This document shows, one piece after another, positions 51,630 through 58,811 of a stretch of DNA of 58,811 nt. The notes below the pieces were generated by a model. The model was not told the DNA's origin, did not search any database, and saw nothing but the letters and a program-made list of their open reading frames with translations. The stretch is from Xenorhabdus beddingii (GTDB lineage Bacteria; Pseudomonadota; Gammaproteobacteria; Enterobacterales; Enterobacteriaceae), in NCBI RefSeq assembly GCF_002127545.1, contig NZ_MUBK01000018.1, positions 38,315-97,125 of the forward strand. The letters are read 5' to 3'. Both the position numbers and the translations under genes were made by a program. The number at the start of each line of letters is the position of its first letter. Within the stretch, counting starts at the first letter, position 1.

Positions 51630-52259
51630 TTAAAAACTACCACATGGAAATAGCTTAGATAAATTACTCTTATAAAATTCTATTTCATCTTGGTTTTTAA
51701 GTTTACAACTTGATTTATAAAAATAAAGACTTAACCAATAAACATGGACATAAAAGAAATAATCATGCCTATTTTTTTCTGAAAAAGCAATGATTGAGTC
51801 TAAGGTTTTTTTTATTTCATCATTATTTTGATGTTTATTTAAATCCTCTTTAATTAGTCTTTTAATAGTCATGTAAGTATCTTTAAACTCTTGAGCACTT
51901 AAATGATTTTCCGACTCATCATAATTAACAAACAAGGCTGACTCGATATCATGAATAAGAACATCATCAATTAAATCAGGTTTTTTATCTCTCATATTTT
52001 TCATTAAATCAATTAGTTCTCTGCTCTGGGTAGACTCGATCACAGAAATAATTACTGGTTCGTAACACAAGATTTCAAGATATTTATCTTCAATAGAACT
52101 ATAGATATTTATAATAAAATTATTATCAACATCAATTAGTTCAATGATTGGCCAAAAAAAACTCTCATGAAAATTAAACCACATATCAAAAGAGAGTATT
52201 TCATCACACTTTCTTTTAATCTCACGAATGTTATGTTCTATATTCATATAATCCATCAT
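51630..52259 (-). CDS. Putative immunity protein of the orphan Rhs tip
   Basis: The 209-residue, acidic, helical cytoplasmic protein (HNIREIKRKCDEILSFDMWF, FAFSEKNRHDYFFYVHVYWL-like region) has no recognised family. It starts 3 bp after the stop of the toxin tip and is AT-rich, the usual arrangement for immunity genes. The start is unsure (ATG 52259, 52256 or 52247). Confidence 0.6.
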   Translation of the reverse strand: MMDYMNIEHNIREIKRKCDEILSFDMWFNFHESFFWPIIELIDVDNNFIINIYSSIEDKYLEILCYEPVIISVIESTQSRELIDLMKNMRDKKPDLIDDVLIHDIESALFVNYDESENHLSAQEFKDTYMTIKRLIKEDLNKHQNNDEIKKTLDSIIAFSEKNRHDYFFYVHVYWLSLYFYKSSCKLKNQDEIEFYKSNLSKLFPCGSF

Positions 52260-52262
52260 GCA

Positions 52263-52805
52263 TTAAGGTTGAATTGAATTATCTGGGAAAATAGAACCGC
52301 CCCCTTTAGGGTCACGGACAACCCGGATAAAGACTCCATTATGTGTTCCTGAAACCATAGTTCCGCCTGAAAGCATAGTTACTGTCGAGCTATTTGGAGA
52401 GTTCCAAACTATTTTCCCGGCATGTTTGATATCTGCATCAGTCCAGTTTTCTGGGAACCATGATTGGCCTGTTCCTTTACGTTTTGCTTTAGATGCATGG
52501 TTAGGTATATTTCCTACCCGTACCCCATTAGGATAAGTATGCTCTATATTGTAAGGGATTCCTCTAGCTTCCAATTCCCTAATAGCTGACTGCCCGTGTC
52601 CTCCACCGCTTAATCTTCCGTTTGGAAATGTTTTTCTATCCCTCGGAGGCATAGAACTAGCTTCTTTCCAATCTCCTTTACTAGAATGATTAACAACATC
52701 ATCATTTATAAATGATGTTGTTGTTAATCCGAACGGATCTACCCATCCGGTGGGGTTATGAACGTAAGAATAAGGATTCACCCCGCCCATCAGCCCTATC
52801 GGGTC
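52263..52805 (-). pseudogene. Displaced Rhs C-terminal tip with EndoU-like toxin domain
   Basis: The frame begins at the Rhs hyperconserved DPIGL (codons directly after an in-frame TAA) and continues [20 protein letters not shown] then a variable C-terminus. [29 protein letters not shown] and [11 protein letters not shown] match the bacterial EndoU nuclease pattern (His, Lys, FPxxW). It has no Rhs core, so it is an orphan tip left by displacement; ATG 52790 could still start a 175-residue product. The EndoU call is by pattern only. Its putative immunity gene is adjacent. Confidence 0.75.
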
Positions 52806-53437
52806 TTAGGGTGGGTTTGGGTGCGGTCATACTTTTTTAAGGGATTTTTCCCTTGATTATCAGATTATTAAAGAGCCACTTTTACCCATTCCATTAACGA
52901 CCTCGAACCTAAAACGCCGATGTGCGCTTTCAGGCGGTTTTGCTGAACTGCCCTGATGAACTTTTGCTACGCGACTGTCGTAACCCATGAGGCAGTATAG
53001 CGGCCATTCTCTGCCGTGATTCACTGAACAGTCTGTTTTTGTGATGCTTTTCACTTTCGGCAACGGGCGAACGTCGTCCGGCTCGCCGGACGGCAGGCGG
53101 CCGTTCTGCGGGTGCGGGCGGCATAGAGCCTGCAAGCGGCGCCCCTGCGACGCTCTGGATCACCCCCGTTTCAGATCGGGCACGGCCTTGCATGACCCCG
53201 CCTTGTTCAAGGGAAGCCCCCTCAGGGAGCTGCACGGGGCGGAGATGGCGAGCACGGCAACGAGCAACGGAGCGCAGCGCAGTGCGAGCCGCGCGCAGCC
53301 AGTGCAGCAGGGGTGGGGCGGGGGAGGTAAATTAACGGAGGCCGCAGGCCGACCTGCCTACAGCGTAGTTGGCCGGATGAGAGCAAGGCCGCTAAAGAAG
53401 AAACCAGTTTGAATGCAGATAAGACCTGATTTTTTCT

Positions 53438-53467
53438 TACTACGTTAAATATCTATTTAACGTAGTA
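53438..53467. repeat. 30-bp perfect palindrome
   Basis: TACTACGTTAAATA and TATTTAACGTAGTA are perfect 14-bp inverted arms around a TC centre. They lie in the integrase-proximal non-coding region and would suit a recombinase site, an operator or a terminator stem. Confidence 0.8.
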
Positions 53468-53587
53468 GAACCTTACGTTGGCATCATGTTCAGATTCGAC
53501 GCGGTTTTTTGCCAGGGACTGGCTCAGGTGATAAGAGCAGAAGGCGCAGCCTTGTGCGCCACACCCCGCGATGCCGAACAGCGGGGG

Positions 53588-53692
53588 CGAAGACATAATG
53601 TGTATTATACGCTGCGAACCGCTGCTCGGTGTGGATTCGGGTCGCGCCGCCGCCCGGTGAGTGGCGTATAATTCCCCCGCATTATGTTGAGT
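53588..53692. other. Candidate recombination site with dif-like arms
   Basis: CATAA-TGTGTA-TTATACGCTGC (53594-53615) resembles the centre of E. coli dif (CATAA-TGTATA-TTAT). GTGGCGTATAA (53661-53671) matches the XerC arm at 8 of 11 positions, and TTATGTTGAGT (53682-53692) matches the XerD arm at 9 of 11, but with a 10-bp spacer rather than 6-8. It lies just beyond the 3' end of the integrase gene. Confidence 0.35.
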
Positions 53693-53826
53693 GGGCTTTG
53701 GGCGGCCTGCACTGGCTCAACGGGGACACGACTGCGCAGGCCGGCCATTGCCCACGTACCCCCGCCAACACCGAAGCCGACGGGCAGTCCGGCCACGGTC
53801 TGCCCCCGCACCGAACGTCAGCGAAC

Positions 53827-54900
53827 TCAACGGGGGTTATCGGGCTGTCCGGTGCGGCGGGGGCTGGGTTCGGTATCCGGCTCTCCGCGGGCACGGTCTG
53901 AGCGGCTCTCTGGTGTGCTGGCATGGCTGTCCGACTCTGACTGTGTCTGAGTGTCACGCTCTGCCGGATGGGTCTGGCTGTGCACCCGCTTGAGCTGTTT
54001 GATGGCGACCCGCGTATAGACCTGTGTCGTGTTGAGCTTTTCATGCCCCAGCATCGCCTGGATATGGCGGATATCCGCGCCGTTGTCCAGCATCTGCGTC
54101 GCCATTGAGTGTCGAAACAGGTGGCAGGCGCCCGGCTTGTTCAGTTTCGCTTGTTCACGGATGGCCTTGCCCGCGATTTGCGTCAGGTGCCCCAGACTGA
54201 GCGGCCTGCCCTTTTGCGAGATAAACAGGTAACCGCTGTCATAGTGTGCCGCCAACTGGGGCCGGACATGCACCAGATAGCGTTTCAGCCAGCCCAGCGC
54301 CCGCTCACCGACAGGCACCACCCGGTCTTTATTGCCTTTGCCCTGATTCACCACGACCGCACCACGTTCGAAGTCGATATCTCCCCGCCGGAGCTGGCGC
54401 AGCTCCATGCGCCGGATGCCACTGCTCCAGAGGATTTCCAGTATTGCCCGGTTGCGCAAGCCCATCGGCGTCTGCGTGTCCAGACTGTCCAGCACCTGCG
54501 CCGTTTCACTTTCACTTAGCACCTGTGCGGGCAGGCGTTTCTCTTCCTTGGGTAACACCAGGTGTTCCGCCGGATTGTAGAGAATGTGGTGTCGCTGTAA
54601 TAAGTGGCGGAACCACAGCCGCAGTGTGCCCAGCCGTTCGCGCTGGCTGTTATTGCTGTAAAGTTGCCCATCCGGTTTACGGTAACTGCGCAGGTAACGC
54701 TGCCAGCTCTCCAGCAGGGGTAACGAGACTTGCGGTGCGTAGTGAACTGCCCGCTGTTCGCACCATTCGATGAAGGGGCGCAGTTGGGCACGATAGGTTT
54801 CCAGTGTTTTGGGGCTGCTTCCCTGCAATGCCCGGACATCCAGCCAGGCTTCCAGTTGCTGGCGCAGTGTCATCAGCGTGCTGTCGTGTGAAGTTGTCAT
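53827..54900 (-). CDS. XerC/D-like tyrosine recombinase (integrase)
   Basis: The 357-residue protein has an N-terminal SAM-like core-binding domain (about 10-110) and a catalytic domain with Arg in SSGIRRMELRQL (~163), Lys in GKGNKDRVVP (~191), HLFRHS (His 260, Arg 263), LGHEKLNTTQVYT (His 286, Tyr 295). All catalytic residues appear intact. The last ~50 residues (TQTQSESDSHASTPESRSDR) are hydrophilic and probably disordered, beyond the usual XerC length. It is 218 bp from the primase gene; iterons lie between. Confidence 0.92.
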   Translation of the reverse strand: MTTSHDSTLMTLRQQLEAWLDVRALQGSSPKTLETYRAQLRPFIEWCEQRAVHYAPQVSLPLLESWQRYLRSYRKPDGQLYSNNSQRERLGTLRLWFRHLLQRHHILYNPAEHLVLPKEEKRLPAQVLSESETAQVLDSLDTQTPMGLRNRAILEILWSSGIRRMELRQLRRGDIDFERGAVVVNQGKGNKDRVVPVGERALGWLKRYLVHVRPQLAAHYDSGYLFISQKGRPLSLGHLTQIAGKAIREQAKLNKPGACHLFRHSMATQMLDNGADIRHIQAMLGHEKLNTTQVYTRVAIKQLKRVHSQTHPAERDTQTQSESDSHASTPESRSDRARGEPDTEPSPRRTGQPDNPR

Positions 54901-54993
54901 GCGGATTTTCCTTTTTGTCGTGGATGTTATCCGGCGGTACGGTATGACGGGGCGATTTTAATGTGTTTCCGAAACAGTGATTTTTCGTTTTGT

Positions 54994-55115
54994 CAGACTT
55001 GCGAGCGCCTAACCCTCTCTGGCTGTGGCTTTATGGCTATTTTGCTTACCCAGACTTAGCCCAGACCTGGGGCAGACTTAGCATCGACTTGCCTCTGTTC
55101 TACCCAGACTTGCGG
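54994..55115. repeat. Iteron-like array of CAGACTTRGC repeats
   Basis: CAGACTTGCG (54994), CAGACTTAGC (55051), CAGACCTGGG (55062), CAGACTTAGC (55073), TCGACTTGCC (55084) and CAGACTTGCG (55105) are direct repeats. Four successive copies start exactly 11 bp apart and the last lies 21 bp on, near helical phase. The array fills the gap between integrase and primase genes, fitting a replication-initiation or operator site. Confidence 0.7.
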
Positions 55116-55118
55116 AGA

Positions 55119-56936
55119 TCATACAGGCACAATCAGACCGTTTAAGTGGCTGCTTTCGCCGTCACCGTCCCACAGCAGTTCGTACTGCAACAAGTGCCCG
55201 CGGCTGCCGCCGTGGATCAGCAGGTACTCCATGTCACTTAAGCGCTGGCAATGCAGCTTAAGCTGGCTGTCACTCCAGTTCGTATCAGCGCGGATATCCC
55301 GCCGGGTAAAGCGAACGGCGTTCAGGGTGCATTGCTGTTCTGCTGCCATCTCGTGCACCATCTGCCGGATCAGCAGCAACAGCTTGCGCGTCTGCGGCGG
55401 CATCTCGTCCAGCGTCCGGCCTAAGATTTCATGTGCCAACTGATTGGCCAGCCGGATATCGTCTTTCGTCACTTCGATATATTCCAGTGTCTTGCCGCGA
55501 TGCGCCGCCGTTTTGATTTCCCGCTGATACTGGTGTAACAGGGCGATACTCTGGATCAGCGTCAGATATTTCATATGGTCACGGCGGGTACGGGTTTTGT
55601 CTGACATAAAGGTCAGTTGGTGCGCATACGGATTCACCACATTCAGCGGTTTCAGCAGCCGCTGCGCGTTCTGGTGAAGCTGTGTCAGATAGTCGCGCTC
55701 GTTCTCGGCCAGCAAGCCTTCGAGCGTTTGTTTGTGGCGCTGCACCGCATGGATGGCTTCGGTTTGTTCGCGGGATTCATTCACCGTCAGTACCAGACAG
55801 CGATTGAGCAGCTCTTCATCGACATCGATGGCGGTCGTGGTCAGCATCAGCATCACCGGGCCTTTCACCGTGTAGCTTTTGGTGACCAGATTGCCCGTGG
55901 CTTCATCCTTGCCCGTGCTCGCCATGGTCAGCTCGCCATCACTTTGCAACAGCTTGAGCGCATAGGCGGCCTGCCGCACCCCTTCTTCTTCGGCAATGGC
56001 GAGGATTTTATGCTGGAGATTGGTTTCCCCCAGATAAAACAGGCTCTGGCCGGTCATGGCGCTGTACTGGATGCGCTCTTCTTCCGGTATCAGGTTCAGC
56101 ACCGCGTCCATCAGCGAGGATTTTCCGGCGGCGCTGCTGCTTTGGATCAAAACAGCTAAGGGTTTGGGCAGTTTGCGACTCACCGCCGCCAAGAAGCCTG
56201 CCAGTAAGTTAGTGGATTCGCCGACAACCCCACAGGCGGCTAAGTCAGCGGTAATACGGGCGGTCAGGTACGGCTCTTGCAGCAAGGCCAGTGCGGCTGC
56301 CTGTTCGGTGTCGCTCATTTTCGGTGCTTTGGCGGCGGAGGCCGCGCCGCCTTGCTGCTGCCACTGTTCGATCGCCAGTAACACCTGACCCAGCGCCCGC
56401 CGGAGATCCCCTTCGGTCAAGCCCAGCTCAGCGGCGGCCATGCGGGCGTAACTGGTGCGTGAGCGTCCGCTCATCAGGTCAATCCCGTCAGCGAACAGCA
56501 CGCCGCTTTGGCTATCAACAACCTGCGCATTCAGTTTCATCGCAGCCGCACCGGCTTTCACCGTCCCCATGCCGCGCAGACACCATTGCAGTGTCCCGAC
56601 GGAGATCAGCAGCTCGCCATGCTCACCCGACTCACAGACCACATTCGGCGTCACACCGGGCGCGGGTTCAGCGGCTAAAGGGGAAGCGGGTGCTGGCACG
56701 GTGTCCGGCTCAGGTGTCTGGCGCTCAAGTGTGACCATGTCCGCCGCCGCCTGCATCGGTATGGCACCCTCAAGCAGCAGGGCAAAGGCGGTTTCCGGCT
56801 CGCCAACCTTGCACAGATAGCCGTTCGCATCCACGCCCGGCGGGAACACCACGCGCAGGGGGGTGATCCCTTTGGCAACCAGTTCTGAGGCCAGTTTCAC
56901 CGCCGCGTCATTGCCTGATGTGCAGCAACACACCAA
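55119..56936 (-). pseudogene. 5'-truncated primase/helicase-like gene of a mobile element
   Basis: The 605-codon open frame lacks its start: the sequence enters within a TOPRIM domain (GNDAAVKLASELVAKGITPL, RVVFPPGVDANGYL at about 8-40), with an in-frame TGA just upstream (56943-56945) and only a TTG as possible start. The N-terminal CHC2 zinc finger and first half of TOPRIM are missing. A P-loop region follows (AVLIQSSSAAGKSSLMDAVL, about 262-280) with LAIAEEEG (Walker B) and VMLMLTTTAIDVDEELLNR, like P4-type helicases. GC-rich, unlike the flanks. Probably inactive as a primase. Confidence 0.8.
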
Positions 56937-56972
56937 CGCCGCTCACCACAAACAACTATCTAGGAGTTGAAT

Positions 56973-57293
56973 ATGGCTAAGGCGCATTCTAAGCAAAACG
57001 CGGTACAAAATAAAGCCGCGAAAACAGAACGTTATTACACCGTGGGATACGTGCCGCAAAATGACAAAGCGAAAGCCCCGCCCGCGATCCACCTGAAAGG
57101 CCAGTGGCTTAAGGCGGCGGGGTTTGAGATTGGCGGCACGCTCACCGTTAAAATACTGGAAGGCTGTCTGGTGCTGATTCCTGACAGTGACGAAACCCAC
57201 AACATCAAACAACAGTACCAGCGCCAGCAAGCCCAGCTCAGTGAAATTAAGCTACGGATGCGGGAACTAATTGGCGACTACAAGAGCAACTAA
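56973..57293 (+). CDS. SymE family type I toxin-like protein
   Basis: The 106-residue protein carries the SymE core PAIHLKGQWLKAAGFEIGGT and VKILEGCLVLIP (about 40-75), closer to E. coli SymE than the 49,202 copy. The C-terminal ~30 residues form a charged helix. TAGGAG precedes ATG 56973. The gene begins 28 bp from the truncation point of the primase on the other strand and its stop codon is inside the Rhs-linked repeat. Confidence 0.85.
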   Translation: MAKAHSKQNAVQNKAAKTERYYTVGYVPQNDKAKAPPAIHLKGQWLKAAGFEIGGTLTVKILEGCLVLIPDSDETHNIKQQYQRQQAQLSEIKLRMRELIGDYKSN

Positions 57294-57355
57294 GGGCAGG
57301 GAGTGAGCGGCTCTTAAAAAGAAGAAAGCCGGAAGATCACGGGGATCTTTCCGGC
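57287..57355. repeat. Rhs/SymE-linked repeat, copy 2
   Basis: CAACTAAGGGCAGGGAGTGA through the GCCGGAAGATC stem matches copy 1 at 51528-51593 with a few substitutions and a one-base insertion. It joins the symE-like stop to the immunity gene terminator. Confidence 0.85.
57317..57355 (-). terminator. Terminator of the Rhs immunity gene
   Basis: On the reverse strand GCCGGAAAGATC CCCGT GATCTTCCGGC is a long stem followed by TTTCTTCTTTTT, 20 bp beyond the immunity gene stop. Confidence 0.8.
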
Positions 57356-57375
57356 TGTTTGTAAATTAATTTTAC

Positions 57376-57747
57376 TTAACTTGGATATATTCTTCTCCAA
57401 TGTTCAGAGTCTTCTATTTTTGACCAAGTCGCATATCTCCATTCTATTTTTCCTTCCTTTAATATCTTGATTATTTTATCTTCAAATTCGAAATTAAAAT
57501 ATTTATCAGAATCAATAGTTATATACATGACATGATAGTCATCGCATAAAAAATCACCTTGCTGATCAATTCTATCAACAACTTCAATATCAAAATCTTG
57601 TGATTTTGCTTTAGAAATATAACGACCTTTCACATCTTGGTATGGCAAAATAATATCAAATGCCTTCTCTAATTTAGGTATTAATTCCTCAAATGGGATA
57701 TCTTCCAATAAAACAATATTTAATTGCCTTGTTTTTTCTATGTGCAT
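57376..57747 (-). CDS. Putative immunity protein of the Rhs toxin
   Basis: The 123-residue acidic protein (MHIEKTRQLNIVLLEDIPFE, FDIILPYQDVKGRYISKAKS) starts 10 bp after the rhs stop, with AAGG before ATG 57745-57747; a GTG three codons upstream is possible. AT-rich, no signal peptide. It is called immunity only from its position and size. I know no family for it. Confidence 0.65.
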   Translation of the reverse strand: MHIEKTRQLNIVLLEDIPFEELIPKLEKAFDIILPYQDVKGRYISKAKSQDFDIEVVDRIDQQGDFLCDDYHVMYITIDSDKYFNFEFEDKIIKILKEGKIEWRYATWSKIEDSEHWRRIYPS

Positions 57748-57757
57748 TTTCTTCACC

Positions 57758-58811
57758 TTATTTGCACGTAACTATTTGTTGAACATCGCCCTTTCTGGAT
57801 AGCTCATCTAACTCATGAGATTTAAAAATCCTAAATCCAAAAGGTTCATCTCTTAATCCAGGTATAGCCGCTCTTAATTTTTTATCTATAGAGGCTTCTA
57901 TTTGTTTCATTCCTTCAATTTTATAAGCATCACGACGTCTATTATCAAACACGGGGTTATAAGCCAGATAATCAGATTTAATAAACGCATCCACATCAAA
58001 ACTTTTTAAATTAACAGGCCTTGCTATGCTCGGATCATGAGCCTTACTGATTCCACTCGCTGCACTCCCCCGATAACCAATCTCTGCATTCGGATCTATT
58101 TTACGTATTTCCGGTAAATGCTCACGAAGTATTGCATTGATCTGCTCCTGAGTCGCAATTAGTTCTGAATTCAGACCAAGAGGATCAACACGCCCAATAG
58201 GATTATGGACATACGAATACGGATTAAATCCCCCAAGCAGCCCTATGGGATCAGGCGAAATATATTGCCCGGTCTCGTTACTGTAATACCTAAAACGATT
58301 ATAGCAAAGCCCTGACTCGGTATCTTCAAACTGCCCCATAAACCGGAAGTGACAATCAACATGATAATCCGGGTGGTTAGAGGGTATCACCTGCGATTTC
58401 TCTGCCTGTCCCCACGTTTTCAGCCGCTGCGCCCAGACCAGTACCCCTTGCTCGTCCAGCATCTCGCGCGGGGTGCCCTGATGGTCACTGATAATATAGT
58501 GTAGCTTGCCTTTTTCAAAGCGGGCCGACGGCGTGAGTGAGCCGGGTTCATAGAGCCAGCGGACGCGCTGTTCTTCTACCGGCGTGCCATCGGCATAAAC
58601 CGGCACTTCCTCAATCAGCTGGTCGCCGCTCCACAGGAAATCCCTGCCCATGAGCGCATCGGCTCTTGGCGCGATATCCGGTCTGCCGGCCAGCCACAAC
58701 TGTAAATTCGCTGCGGCCAGTTTGCCATCGTGCACTTTCAGCTTCCGAATTCTGCGCCCGAACGGATCGTATTGATAGCGCCAGCGCGAGCCATCCGGGG
58801 TCTCGAAGTGG
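57758..58811 (-). CDS. Rhs-family toxin, 3' part, with nucleotidyltransferase-like tip
   Basis: The open frame runs off the window. The Rhs core is recognisable: RWRYQYDPFGRRIRK, YIISDHQGTPREMLDEQG, FRFMGQFEDTESGLCYNRFR and YYSNETGQYISPDPIGLLGG, then [18 protein letters not shown]. The variable tip (~140 residues) begins at NSELIATQEQ. In it IGYRGSAASGISKAHDPS and FDVDAFIKSD form a GS...DxD pattern typical of pol-beta type nucleotidyltransferases. This tip is probably the toxin, delivered by type VI or a related secretion system; delivery cannot be read here. Followed at once by its immunity gene. Confidence 0.9.
   Translation of the reverse strand, partial: HFETPDGSRWRYQYDPFGRRIRKLKVHDGKLAAANLQLWLAGRPDIAPRADALMGRDFLWSGDQLIEEVPVYADGTPVEEQRVRWLYEPGSLTPSARFEKGKLHYIISDHQGTPREMLDEQGVLVWAQRLKTWGQAEKSQVIPSNHPDYHVDCHFRFMGQFEDTESGLCYNRFRYYSNETGQYISPDPIGLLGGFNPYSYVHNPIGRVDPLGLNSELIATQEQINAILREHLPEIRKIDPNAEIGYRGSAASGISKAHDPSIARPVNLKSFDVDAFIKSDYLAYNPVFDNRRRDAYKIEGMKQIEASIDKKLRAAIPGLRDEPFGFRIFKSHELDELSRKGDVQQIVTCK

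Larger units (their letters stand above)
52806..53826. other. GC-rich non-coding flank of the integrase element
   Basis: About 1 kb, sharply GC-rich from 53,040 on, with no convincing gene. A frame on the reverse strand at 52930-53235 (GVIQSVAGAPLAGSMPPAPA) has a composition seen in uncharacterised proteins of phage-satellite islands, but I cannot support it. It holds a 30-bp palindrome (53438-53467) and dif-like arms near 53,590-53,690. Confidence 0.5.

Noticed and set aside
52930..53235. 101-codon GC-rich frame on the reverse strand (QGRARSETGVIQSVAGAPLAG)
   Set aside because: Resembles the composition of uncharacterised satellite-island proteins but overlaps frames on all strands in a GC-rich region; no ribosome-binding site that I can defend.

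Overview
The window is chromosomal DNA of a gammaproteobacterium of the order Enterobacterales, most likely Xenorhabdus or its close relative Photorhabdus. The support is the enterobacterial gene order (tuf-fusA-rpsG-rpsL-tusBCD-yheO-fkpA-slyX-slyD-yheV-kefBG-yheS ... yheU-prkB-crp-argD-pabA-ppiA), an ERIC-type repeat, moderate G+C, and an accessory complement of Rhs toxins, SymE-like proteins and an intimin-like protein. The genus call is inference; no rRNA is present.

Region 1 (1-12,833) is conserved core: the str operon (tuf, fusA, rpsG, rpsL) behind a near-consensus promoter, the tusDCB tRNA-thiolation genes with yheO, fkpA, slyX/slyD, yheV, kefB/kefG and yheS. Region 2 (12,834-20,600) sits where yheT is expected and is accessory and AT-rich: a LysR regulator, a gene-free stretch of about 1.2 kb, an inverse autotransporter adhesin, an orphan murQ and a LysE-type exporter. 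Region 3 (20,600-25,700) returns to core: yheU, prkB, crp, argD, pabA, ppiA, with yhfA, yhfK and fic-yhfG missing. At 25,700-27,980 the gene order jumps to another chromosomal block, and the junction carries a darTG DNA-ADP-ribosylation toxin-antitoxin pair. Region 4 (27,977-36,911) is engB, the Spot 42 RNA, polA, dsbA, srkA, yihD and mobAB, with a PLP-dependent decarboxylase coupled to mobB.

Region 5 (37,006-42,361) is an lsr autoinducer-2 locus (lsrGFB divergent from lsrRK) without the lsrACD ABC-transporter genes. Directly downstream, 42,458-44,031 holds a coupled pair: an OLD/ABC-like AAA ATPase and a small protein with a PD-(D/E)xK-type nuclease motif. It resembles two-gene phage-defence modules and is the best candidate for an undescribed system. 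gor and rlmJ follow.

Region 6 (46,850-58,811) is a polymorphic-toxin and mobile-element zone. It holds small secreted or membrane proteins of unknown function, SymE-like proteins (one with two SymE-like domains in tandem), an IS66-type relic interrupted by a 192-bp MITE-like insertion with a 10-bp target duplication, and a displaced Rhs tip with an EndoU-like domain and its putative immunity gene. Next comes a GC-rich, 5'-truncated integrase/primase element with 11-bp iterons, and last the 3' end of an rhs gene with a nucleotidyltransferase-like tip and its immunity gene. A roughly 65-bp repeat carrying a terminator lies downstream of each of the two toxin/immunity modules, which indicates that the array grew by duplication and tip displacement.
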